A stretch of DNA of 64,000 bases from a bacterium (lineage in GTDB: Bacteria; UBP7; UBA6624): NCBI GenBank assembly GCA_002716355.1, contig PBAU01000011.1, positions 1-64,000 on the forward strand. The letters run 5' to 3'. The position numbers and the translations under genes were made by a program. Numbering within the stretch: position 1 is the stretch's first letter; every line of letters begins with the position of its first letter. Positions 56,797 to 64,000 of this stretch are shown here, piece after piece. The notes beneath the pieces were generated by a model. That model was not told the DNA's origin and did no database searches. It saw only the letters and a program-made list of their open reading frames with translations.

Positions 56797-57861
56797 GTGA
56801 AAAAGCATATGTTAATACTTGCACCTGATCCTTCAGGTGATTTTATAGCTTCAAGGATAGCGGAAGCATGGATTAGAGCCGGTCAAGGTTCGGTTAAGGC
56901 TTTAGGCGGATCTTTTTTGAAATCTGCAGGTGCTGATGTTTTTGTTTCTCAAGATCCTTTTTCAACAATTGGTTTTGTTGATGCTGTTTTGAATCTGCCA
57001 AAAACATTCAAAGAAGGCAAAAGAATCAAAAAGGAGTTGATTAATTCGTCTGTTTTAGTTATTGTGGACGGCAGATATTTGCTTGAAAGATTTTCCCCTA
57101 TTGCAAAAAAAATGTCAATCCCTGTTGTTTGGGTTGCACCTAGTCCTGACTGGAAAAAAAAGGGGGAAACCTTAAGAACAAAAAAACTAGAGGTTTTGGC
57201 AGATCTTTTGTTGGTTACTGACGAAATGTCTTGGATGGCTTATTCAAATAGCAGGAAAGCTATAAGGGTTAAAAATCCTCATTTTAATATTTCTGAAAAT
57301 AAAGATGAAGGCTTGTTGGGGTTTTTTTTGGGCAGTAGAAAAAAAGAAGTGGAAAGGTTGATGCCAGTTTTTTTGAAACTAGCTGAGCGTTTTAAAACAA
57401 AAAAAATTATTGTCTCTGATGCTTTTGGGTATATTGGGGATAAGTTTAATCAGTTTTCAAATGTTGAGATTAGCAAAGAGGATGCAAAGAAGATAATTCC
57501 TTCATGCAGGGTTGCTGTTGCCTGTAATGGAACCCTTGTCCAGCAATGTGTAGTTTCTAAAACACCTGTTGTTGCGGTGTATAAAACAAGTAATTTGTTG
57601 TGGAATGTTTTAAGTGTTTCTAAACTTTTTGGAAAGACTCCAAAATTTTGGACCCATCCAAATATTTTTGCTGAAAAAGAAATTATTCCAGAAAGAATAC
57701 AGAATCTTTGCAATCCCGACATGCTTGAAAAAGATATTAATGATATGTGGATAAATAAATCTAGATATGTGAATCGGTTTTTGAAAATAACAAATAAATA
57801 TAATTCAGGCTCCACTCTTGCCGAATCTGTTGAAAGTATAAAGACGCTTGCAAATGAATAA
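56797..57861 (+). CDS. lpxB: Lipid-A-disaccharide synthase
   Basis: 354 residues, a little short of the usual 380. It joins UDP-diacylglucosamine and lipid X. The N-terminus shows S-G-D-F-I-A-S-R and A-L-G-G-S-F-L-K-S-A-G, then S-T-I-G-F-V-D-A-V-L-N-L-P, which match the LpxB pattern (S-G-D, G-G-P-x-M, M-G-F-x-E). The C-terminal half has the C-N-G-T-L segment used for donor binding. It is more divergent than typical, so activity is likely but not certain. GTG 56797 is the start. It overlaps the downstream gene by 8 bp. Confidence 0.8.
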   Translation: MKKHMLILAPDPSGDFIASRIAEAWIRAGQGSVKALGGSFLKSAGADVFVSQDPFSTIGFVDAVLNLPKTFKEGKRIKKELINSSVLVIVDGRYLLERFSPIAKKMSIPVVWVAPSPDWKKKGETLRTKKLEVLADLLLVTDEMSWMAYSNSRKAIRVKNPHFNISENKDEGLLGFFLGSRKKEVERLMPVFLKLAERFKTKKIIVSDAFGYIGDKFNQFSNVEISKEDAKKIIPSCRVAVACNGTLVQQCVVSKTPVVAVYKTSNLLWNVLSVSKLFGKTPKFWTHPNIFAEKEIIPERIQNLCNPDMLEKDINDMWINKSRYVNRFLKITNKYNSGSTLAESVESIKTLANE

Positions 57862-58420
57862 TCAGGAAAAACTTAAAGTTTTTACTGATCTTTTAAGGGG
57901 CGCTTCGTGGCGCGCTGTTGGCTGGAGAGATGTTGATCAGATATTAGAGTTAGGGGTTCTCGATTCGCATTATGCTTTTAAGAATTTAGATTTATTTGAA
58001 AAAAAAGAATTTAAATTATGGTTGGATGTTGGTTCAGGTAATGGTTTAAACGCTATTCCGTTGGCTTTGATGTTTCCGGATTGGAAAGGTGTTTTTGTAG
58101 AGAAAAATTTTAAAAAAGCAGATTGGCTGAAGGAAACATTGAATTTTTTAGATATGCATTATGAGGTATTAAATTTTGATGTTCGTAAAATGGTCGAAAA
58201 GCCTGATCGTTATGACGTTATAACTGCAAGAGCTTTATTTCCTCCAAATATTGCATTCAAAACACTTAGTCCATTGTTAAATAAAAATGGTTTTTTAATT
58301 CTTTTTTGCGGAAAAGATGCTAGCGTTGCTTCAAATAAAAAATTTAAAATCATGACACATGACTATGAAATCGATGCTTTTGGAGAGAATAGAAAGCTTA
58401 TTATTGCTATTAAGCTCTAA
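57854..58420 (+). CDS. RsmG-like 16S rRNA methyltransferase
   Basis: About 188 residues. The SAM motif I is L-D-V-G-S-G-N-G-L-N-A-I-P; V-I-T-A-R-A-L-F-P-P-N matches the T-A/S-R-A block of RsmG (GidB), and F-L-I-L-F-C-G-K its later strand. RsmG methylates G527 of 16S rRNA. The sequence is more divergent than typical, with changed residues after motif I. ATG 57854 is chosen over a TTG at 57848; it lies 8 bp inside lpxB. Confidence 0.75.
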   Translation: MNNQEKLKVFTDLLRGASWRAVGWRDVDQILELGVLDSHYAFKNLDLFEKKEFKLWLDVGSGNGLNAIPLALMFPDWKGVFVEKNFKKADWLKETLNFLDMHYEVLNFDVRKMVEKPDRYDVITARALFPPNIAFKTLSPLLNKNGFLILFCGKDASVASNKKFKIMTHDYEIDAFGENRKLIIAIKL

Positions 58421-58427
58421 TAAAAAA

Positions 58428-58433
58428 TAGAAT
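58428..58433 (+). promoter_or_regulatory. Candidate -10 box for leaderless transcript of the J-like repeat protein
   Basis: TAGAAT ends 7 bases before the ATG at 58441. TTGCTA at 58404-58409 could be the -35 with an 18-nt spacer. No ribosome site precedes the ATG. Confidence 0.45.
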
Positions 58434-58440
58434 TTTAACA

Positions 58441-61400
58441 ATGATTTTTGGCTTTAAACAAAATCCTAAAAAAAAGATATTAGCTTTTTTTAAAAAAGGT
58501 AAAAGCGATAGCGCTATAGAGCACCTCGAAAAATCCTGGAGTGAGATAGGCGTTCAAGATCGAGTAGAGATATTAGATTCATGGACTTTAAAGAAATCAG
58601 ATAATGAGATGCAGCAAAAATGGTTATCTTTTGTTGAGAAGCATGCTTCGGACCAAGGCCCTTTGGATGATCTGGAAAGTAAAATCCGCAAAAATGCTGA
58701 TAATGATTATGTTTTTGATTATGAGTTATGGGTTAATTTAGCCAACCAGCATAAAAATGATTTTTTCTTGGTGCTTGCTACTGGAAATGAAATTTTTCCA
58801 TATGGTGATTATTCTTCTTTTTTAAAAAATAAAATCGATCCATTATTTATTTTTTTTATGAGGAGAAGATTAGCTTCTGAGTTAAAAATTTGCAAAGAAT
58901 TATTACCCTTTTTGAAACACCTTGTGAAAGGTGATAAAGATGATATGGTGAAAAATTTATATGTTGAATATTTATTCAAACATAAGATATGGGAACAAAA
59001 AAATATTTCACTTGTGCAAAATTATTTAGTTAAAAATTTTAAGAATACAGATATTTCAGACTGGGCATTCCAGAATCTAAAAGCCCCTCTTTCGGATAAG
59101 TGGTTCGATTTGTTGAAGCGGTCTTTCAAGAGTAAACCTACGTCTTCTAATAAAAAATTACTTGCATGGTGTTGTTTTGAAAAAGGTATATATTTTGAGC
59201 CTTTGGAGGAAGAGATTGCTAACATAGGTATGCAAAATAAAAATACTAGATTGAAAGCAGTTGACATATTGTTGAGGTCAAAAAAACCAACCCCTCAAAC
59301 GGTTAAGCTTTTCTGCCTGTCTTCTTCTGAGTGTCCTTCAAATGAGTTAATTTTGATTTTTTTAATTCAGCATCTTGAAGATGAGAAGTTGTTACACACA
59401 CTTGTTTCTGCAAGAAATATTAATGAGAATTTAATTTCAGAATTTTTTTCAAGATGGAAAAAATCAACTCCAAGTGATTTAAATCTTGTTGTTAGGGTTC
59501 TTCAGCAATCATTATCGTTGGGTTTGAGCTTATCAAAAAATGAATTAAAAATATTCTCTTCTTTAAGAGATCAAAAGGTTCTTTTTTGGCTTGCATCACT
59601 TGGGTTTGTTTCTGAAAATTTTGAATTAGTACAGGATTTAATTGGACGTATGGATAAAAAAATAAAATCTTATTTTGAATACAAGATGAATCTTCATTTT
59701 TCAAACAAGAAATACGATTTCTTGAAAAATCATTTTGATTTCCCTTGGAGCCTTATGGACAAGGCTCAATATCTTGAAAGCATTTCAGAATTCACAAAAG
59801 CAAATGAGATATACAAGGAGGCTTGCGGAACCAAACATTATTCAGGTATATTCGCGAAATTAAAAATGGTAGCTAATGGTGTTGAGGTTTTGACTGATTC
59901 TGATTTCAAAAAAATGAAAAATATTTCAAGTTCAGACTTAGCTGAACTGTTTTTCTTGAATGGTTTGTTTTACGTGGACAAAGGTAACTGGCTGCAATGT
60001 GAAAACTTCTTCAAGAAAGCTTATGAGCAAAAAGAAGATAAACGTTATATAAGTTCTTTAATTGAAATTTATTACAGATGGTCATCGGAATTGATATTGG
60101 AAAAAAAATTATCCAAAGCACAAGCTATTATTGAAAAAGGCCTGTCTATCGGTGATGATCCAAGATTAGTGAAGAATTTGATTTTGACAAATCCTAAAGT
60201 CACATCATGGAATCAAATAAAAAAAATAAAATTAAAAAATATTGAAGACGAATTGTTATCAGATTATTTCTGGATTGCCTGGCGTTCTGGAGATTATAAA
60301 AATGCTGATGCTGCCTTAAAGAGATGCATACCTTTAAGCAAATCTGAGACATTTATTAAAAGAATCGCTCGGTATTATTTAGAAATGCCAATTCCAAAAG
60401 ATGACAGTTTGAAAGGTAAAATTTGGGAAAAATTACATGTTTTGAATCGTCCATGGCTTACTGCTGCTATAGCTGTATCTCAAGATGAAAAACCACCTTT
60501 TCCAAAAGAGGTACCGTCTGGAATTGAAAAATTATTAACAGGTTGGAGTTTAATGCAGATTGGCCAATTAGAAAATGCACAATTTCATTTTTCTAAACTT
60601 TTAAATGGACCTATAAAAAATCTTGGAACTGGCATTAAAAGAGCAAGGTCACATATTGTTTTAGGTTATTGCCTTTTGGCCTGTAGGGATCTTGAATCTG
60701 CGGAAGAGGCGTGGAGCCGAAGTGCTCATTTCGGTATTAGCAATTCCCTTGTTAGCACTTTAAAATTTGTGATTGAACTAGAAAAAGGGGTTAAGAAAGC
60801 TTTGGCTGGAAGAAACCCATTGAAAAATTATGTGAAAGCTTTAAATCATCCAATTACAAAAGATGCTGCCGAAAAAAATTTAGCCATTCATTTTACTTTT
60901 TCAGGAGATTTTTTAAATGCTGGTAAGTATTGGGACAGTCTTGTTGAGAACTTTTCTGAAAAAAAATCCCCAGAAGAAGAGGTTTGGCTTGATATAAGTA
61001 TCCAGATGGCAAGCTATTGTCACAAAATTAAGGATGGGAAAGATATTAATTTGATAGAGATGGCAGCTTTGGAGGATGAGGTTGAAAACATAAAGAAACA
61101 ACTTAAGAGTTATAGAGATTTAGGAGTTGATCCAGGTGTTTCTGAAGATGACTTGGAAAGAGCTTATTTCCAGCGTATCAAAAATTTCACACCTGAAAAA
61201 AATCCAGAAGAATTTCGAAGAATAGAAGAAGCAAGGCAGTTTATTGCAGATCCAGACTTGAGATTAAGGACTGAATTGTTCACTCAGTCTGGCGTAAAAA
61301 AGAATAAACTGCTTCAGTTTTTGTCTTTTTATGAATGTGATCCATTAGATTTTTTTGTTGATCTGGTTGAAAAACCTGATTTTCTTCCTGAATTAACCTT

Positions 61401-61512
61401 TTTCAAAAATTATGATCTTGAACTGCCAGAAAGTAATGAAGCGATCATTAGAAATTCTTTTGCAGAATGCAGGAGAAATGAACCTTTTGAATCGGAGTCT
61501 AATTTCTTTTAA
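58441..61512 (+). CDS. Large helical-repeat (TPR-like) protein with degenerate C-terminal J-like domain
   Basis: 1023 residues, no signal peptide and no membrane segment. Most of it is helical pairs of TPR or similar type (for example A-L-L-A-C-R-D-L-E-S-A-E-E-A-W near residue 745 and L-A-I-H-F-T-F-S-G-D-F-L-N-A-G-K-Y near 815). Near 890-945 comes Y-R-D-L-G-V-D-P-G-V-S-E-D-D-L-E-R-A-Y followed by T-P-E-K-N-P-E-E-F-R-R-I-E-E-A and R-L-R, which follows the J-domain consensus. The catalytic H-P-D loop reads T-P-E instead, so it probably cannot stimulate Hsp70 normally. I know no named family with this layout. It follows rsmG-like and precedes two small unknown genes. Confidence 0.75.
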   Translation: MIFGFKQNPKKKILAFFKKGKSDSAIEHLEKSWSEIGVQDRVEILDSWTLKKSDNEMQQKWLSFVEKHASDQGPLDDLESKIRKNADNDYVFDYELWVNLANQHKNDFFLVLATGNEIFPYGDYSSFLKNKIDPLFIFFMRRRLASELKICKELLPFLKHLVKGDKDDMVKNLYVEYLFKHKIWEQKNISLVQNYLVKNFKNTDISDWAFQNLKAPLSDKWFDLLKRSFKSKPTSSNKKLLAWCCFEKGIYFEPLEEEIANIGMQNKNTRLKAVDILLRSKKPTPQTVKLFCLSSSECPSNELILIFLIQHLEDEKLLHTLVSARNINENLISEFFSRWKKSTPSDLNLVVRVLQQSLSLGLSLSKNELKIFSSLRDQKVLFWLASLGFVSENFELVQDLIGRMDKKIKSYFEYKMNLHFSNKKYDFLKNHFDFPWSLMDKAQYLESISEFTKANEIYKEACGTKHYSGIFAKLKMVANGVEVLTDSDFKKMKNISSSDLAELFFLNGLFYVDKGNWLQCENFFKKAYEQKEDKRYISSLIEIYYRWSSELILEKKLSKAQAIIEKGLSIGDDPRLVKNLILTNPKVTSWNQIKKIKLKNIEDELLSDYFWIAWRSGDYKNADAALKRCIPLSKSETFIKRIARYYLEMPIPKDDSLKGKIWEKLHVLNRPWLTAAIAVSQDEKPPFPKEVPSGIEKLLTGWSLMQIGQLENAQFHFSKLLNGPIKNLGTGIKRARSHIVLGYCLLACRDLESAEEAWSRSAHFGISNSLVSTLKFVIELEKGVKKALAGRNPLKNYVKALNHPITKDAAEKNLAIHFTFSGDFLNAGKYWDSLVENFSEKKSPEEEVWLDISIQMASYCHKIKDGKDINLIEMAALEDEVENIKKQLKSYRDLGVDPGVSEDDLERAYFQRIKNFTPEKNPEEFRRIEEARQFIADPDLRLRTELFTQSGVKKNKLLQFLSFYECDPLDFFVDLVEKPDFLPELTFFKNYDLELPESNEAIIRNSFAECRRNEPFESESNFF

Positions 61513-61519
61513 TTGATTT

Positions 61520-61960
61520 ATGTCTGATGATTCTTTTTCTTGGAGTTGTTGTGGTTTTAAAGACGATTACCCTAAATCACTTTTCCCTATAGTTTTATCT
61601 TTTGGTATAGCATTTTTTGTAACTTCAGTATATTTTAGTTTTTACGAGGCTTTTTTTTGGGGTTTTATAATGATTTTTTCTTGGATTAATTATTTTATTA
61701 AATTTGATTATCAGATCAACAAGAAGCATGTCAGAATAAATTTTTTCAACAATTCGGTAAAGAAAAATTTGAATAAATTTAAATCAGCACATTTTCATTT
61801 GAAAGGTGTTTATTTATCCCCAACAGCAAAAAAAAGCTTCTATGGCGGCTTAAAGGGTTCATGGATATATTTACCTTCTGATGTTGAGAAAAGGAAAAAG
61901 ATAATCGATATCGTTTCAAAAAAAATCCAAATAGTTAAAAGTCACGATCATATAAATTAG
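61520..61960 (+). CDS. Hypothetical membrane protein, 146 aa
   Basis: Not recognised. A short N-terminus with paired cysteines (S-C-C-G-F) is followed by two membrane helices (about 22-45 and 45-60) and a basic soluble domain of strands (H-V-R-I-N-F-F-N-N-S, G-S-W-I-Y-L-P), a pattern resembling small bacterial PH-like membrane proteins. It begins 7 bp after the J-like gene, so cotranscription is likely. Confidence 0.55.
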   Translation: MSDDSFSWSCCGFKDDYPKSLFPIVLSFGIAFFVTSVYFSFYEAFFWGFIMIFSWINYFIKFDYQINKKHVRINFFNNSVKKNLNKFKSAHFHLKGVYLSPTAKKSFYGGLKGSWIYLPSDVEKRKKIIDIVSKKIQIVKSHDHIN

Positions 61961-61978
61961 GATTCCATATTAGGTATT

Positions 61979-62266
61979 ATGTTTAGAAAGATTTTTTCTG
62001 GTGAAAGTTGGAAAGCTGAGAGTGATGAAGATTTTGCTTCAAACCTTGTAGATAACGGCCTAGGGGTTCCTTCAGTGTTTTTATTAGAGTTAGCAAAACC
62101 TTTGAACGTTTTGGCATCTTCGGCATTTACGGTTCTTTCACCAGTCGGACACTTGTTTTTCGATAGGGAAAAATGGGATGTTGTGCCGGATTTTTTTTCA
62201 GACAGGAAAAGAATCGAAGATATGATAAATTCAATAGAAAAGGAATTAGCTGCTCATGAATCATAA
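61979..62266 (+). CDS. Hypothetical small protein beside mutL, 95 aa
   Basis: Not firmly assigned. It has a charged start, a hydrophobic middle (V-F-L-L-E-L-A-K-P-L-N-V-L-A-S-S) and a helical acidic C-terminus (I-E-D-M-I-N-S-I-E-K-E-L). The next gene's ATG lies inside its last codons (62256-62258), so it is translationally coupled to the MutL-type protein and may function with it. No catalytic motif is seen. Confidence 0.6.
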   Translation: MFRKIFSGESWKAESDEDFASNLVDNGLGVPSVFLLELAKPLNVLASSAFTVLSPVGHLFFDREKWDVVPDFFSDRKRIEDMINSIEKELAAHES

Positions 62267-64000
62267 AAATTTTATCGCTACTGATTGTGGCTCAACTACT
62301 ACAAAGGCAATTTACATCGAGAAAAAAAAGGATGGCTACAGGTTGGAAAAAAGAGGAGAGGCTCCTACCACCGTCGAAGCCCCTTTTGAGGATGTTACAG
62401 CAGGAGTGGTTAATTCTGTAGAAGAGTTAGAGGAACTGTCAAAGAAAGCATTTTTATTGAAGGATGGCAAAGGCGTTATTAGGCCTAATGACGGAAAGAA
62501 AGGTGTCGATGCTTATGTTTCAACGTCATCTGCTGGTGGTGGCTTGCAGATGTTGGTAGCTGGAGTTGTGAAAGAAATGACTGCAGAGAGTGCGAATAGA
62601 GCTGCTTTGGGTGCTGGATCAATTGTGATGGATGCTCTTGCAATTAATGATGGTAGAAAAACATGGGAAAGAATTGAGCTAATTAGAAACTTAAGGCCAG
62701 ACATGATTCTTCTTTCTGGAGGTACTGATGGTGGTGATGTTAATCATGTTGTTGAAATGGCAGAAGTGATTAAGGAAGCAAAACCAACATCAAGATTGGG
62801 TTCGGCTAAATTGCCAGTGATTTATGCTGGAAACATTGATGCAAGAAATACTGTTCAAGAAATATTAGGTGAAGTTTGTGATTTGTTTATCGTAGATAAT
62901 CTTAGGCCAACTCTTGAATCTGAAAATCTTGGACCAGCAAGAGAGAAAATTCATGAGTTGTTTATGGAGCATGTCATGCAACAGGCTCCCGGATATCCAA
63001 AATTGATATCCTGGACTGACGCTCCAATTATGCCTACTCCAGGCGCAGTAGGTTCTTTAATAGAGCGAATTGCTGAAAAAGAAAAAATCCAGGTTGTAGG
63101 TGTTGATATAGGTGGTGCTACCACAGACATTTTCAGTGTTTTTTCTGACAAATTCAATCGAACTGTATCTGCCAATTTAGGTATGTCTTATTCCATTTCT
63201 CAAGTTATGGCTGAAGCTGGTTGGAAAAACGTTATGCGTTGGGTCCCTTTTGAAATGGATGAACAAGATTTGCGAAACAGAATTAAGAACAAAATGATAA
63301 GACCAACTACCATCCCTCAAACGTTAGAGGAGTTGATTATTGAACAAGCATTAGCAAGAGAGGCTCTTTCTCTTTCTTTTGAACACCATAAATCTTTAGC
63401 TGTTGGTCTTAAAGGTGTTCAGCAACAGAGAACAATAGCAGATGCCTTTTCACAAAAATCAGGAGGAGAATCATTGATTAAAATGTCAGATCTTGATTTG
63501 CTTATAGGTTCAGGAGGTGTTTTGTCGCACGCTCCTAGAAGAGTTCAGTCAATGTCTATGCTGATCGATGCTTTTCAACCTGAGGGAATTACTGAACTGG
63601 CGGTAGATAGTATTTTTATGATGCCTCATTTAGGAGTTCTTTCAACCATAAATGCTGATGCTGCTGTTGAGGTATTTGATAAGGATTGCTTAGTGAGGTT
63701 AGGCACATGTGTTGCTCCAAAAGGAGAAGCAAGAAAAGGGGAATCCATTTTAAAGGTTGAACTTGCTGATGGTAACTCTTTTGAGATGGGTTTTGGAGAG
63801 ATAAAACTTATCGATCTTGGGGTTGGTGAAAAATTAGAAGCAAAATTGTCTCCTGCAAAAAAGGTTGATTTAGGAGATGGCCCTGGTAAGGAAATGTCCG
63901 TCAGCTTAACCGGTGGGCAAGTCGGTGTTATTTTTGATACTAGAGGTAGACCTTTAACAATATCTACAAATGAGGAGGAAAGGATAAGAAGTTTGAAAAC
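62256..64000 (+). CDS. MutL/GlmL-family ASKHA ATPase (amino-acid mutase accessory protein), 3' truncated
   Basis: The frame is open to the right edge (581 codons seen). It starts at the ATG overlapping the previous gene by 11 bp. The N-terminus has F-I-A-T-D-C-G-S-T-T-T-K-A, the phosphate-1 motif of the actin/hexokinase fold; G-V-D-I-G-G-A-T-T-D-I-F-S is phosphate-2 and L-I-G-S-G-G-V-L-S-H-A-P is the adenosine-side glycine motif. These are the marks of MutL/GlmL, found with B12-dependent glutamate, ornithine and related mutases. Its mutase genes are not in view and may lie to the right. It is unrelated to the DNA mismatch repair MutL. Confidence 0.9.
   Translation, partial: MNHKNFIATDCGSTTTKAIYIEKKKDGYRLEKRGEAPTTVEAPFEDVTAGVVNSVEELEELSKKAFLLKDGKGVIRPNDGKKGVDAYVSTSSAGGGLQMLVAGVVKEMTAESANRAALGAGSIVMDALAINDGRKTWERIELIRNLRPDMILLSGGTDGGDVNHVVEMAEVIKEAKPTSRLGSAKLPVIYAGNIDARNTVQEILGEVCDLFIVDNLRPTLESENLGPAREKIHELFMEHVMQQAPGYPKLISWTDAPIMPTPGAVGSLIERIAEKEKIQVVGVDIGGATTDIFSVFSDKFNRTVSANLGMSYSISQVMAEAGWKNVMRWVPFEMDEQDLRNRIKNKMIRPTTIPQTLEELIIEQALAREALSLSFEHHKSLAVGLKGVQQQRTIADAFSQKSGGESLIKMSDLDLLIGSGGVLSHAPRRVQSMSMLIDAFQPEGITELAVDSIFMMPHLGVLSTINADAAVEVFDKDCLVRLGTCVAPKGEARKGESILKVELADGNSFEMGFGEIKLIDLGVGEKLEAKLSPAKKVDLGDGPGKEMSVSLTGGQVGVIFDTRGRPLTISTNEEERIRSLK

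Overview
The window is 64 kb of AT-rich, very compact DNA from a Gram-negative bacterium. The outer-membrane and LPS genes show this: CMP-Kdo synthetase, LpxB, an MsbA-like flippase, Lnt, an LptC/LptA-like protein, two outer-membrane barrels and a MacAB-TolC-type export set. Genes overlap by 1-8 bp in long co-directional runs, convergent genes share stop codons, and no gap exceeds 300 bp. This streamlining, with sodium symport, a phosphonate-type transporter and B12-dependent mutases, fits a free-living, possibly marine lineage. Proteobacteria or former deltaproteobacterial groups are plausible, but nothing here fixes the phylum. There are no rRNA genes, CRISPR arrays, insertion sequences, integrases or phage genes.

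Layout. 1-7.0 kb (+): a truncated type IV pilin/pseudopilin, a PilT-type ATPase, a coiled-coil/GAF-like protein, a membrane acyltransferase and a 1017-aa PQQ-propeller lipoprotein. 7.0-10.3 kb (+): tRNA-Thr(UGU), then tdh-kbl (threonine to glycine and acetyl-CoA) and a degenerate ZnuA-like lipoprotein. 10.3-11.8 kb (-): a UbiA-family prenyltransferase and two small coupled genes. 11.9-17.9 kb (+): a primary-type sigma factor with an insertion in region 3, efp, a type III pantothenate kinase, a conserved 'quinate 5-dehydrogenase'-like protein, lysS and two unknown genes. 17.9-21.3 kb (-): phnDCEE-type ABC transporter. 21.3-24.8 kb: a sodium:solute symporter with a tiny one-helix companion, convergent with a sugar kinase and a nucleotidyltransferase. 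24.8-27.9 kb: purL and an unknown secreted protein. 27.9-34.3 kb (-): lptC/A-like, secA, lnt. 34.3-38.5 kb (+): a KpsC/KpsS-like glycosyltransferase, thioredoxin, mnmA, and an alkaline-phosphatase-superfamily enzyme that seems to start at ATA. 38.5-48.2 kb (-): an eleven-gene run (outer-membrane barrel, meaB, B12-binding subunit, split spermidine-synthase-like pair, icmF, epimerase, peroxiredoxin, unknown, DUF465, ankyrin lipoprotein). 48.2-49.1 kb (-): a well-expressed-looking barrel with its own terminator. 49.3-56.7 kb (-): msbA-like, kdsB, tolC-like, macA-like, and the macB ATPase and permease. 56.8-64 kb (+): lpxB, rsmG-like, a 1023-aa protein with a degenerate J-like domain, two small unknowns and a truncated MutL/GlmL ATPase.

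Themes. Envelope construction dominates: LPS synthesis and export, lipoprotein maturation, secretion and efflux. Two B12-linked modules are present, icmF with meaB and a free B12 subunit, and MutL at the right edge. The most unusual signals are regulatory. Several genes have a -10 box (TATAAT, TAGAAT or TACGAT) only 6-8 nt before the start codon, which predicts leaderless mRNAs. Two divergent gene pairs share the same 14-bp core, a third has a perfect 12-bp palindrome made of two overlapping -10 boxes, and one promoter overlaps the terminator of the gene before it.
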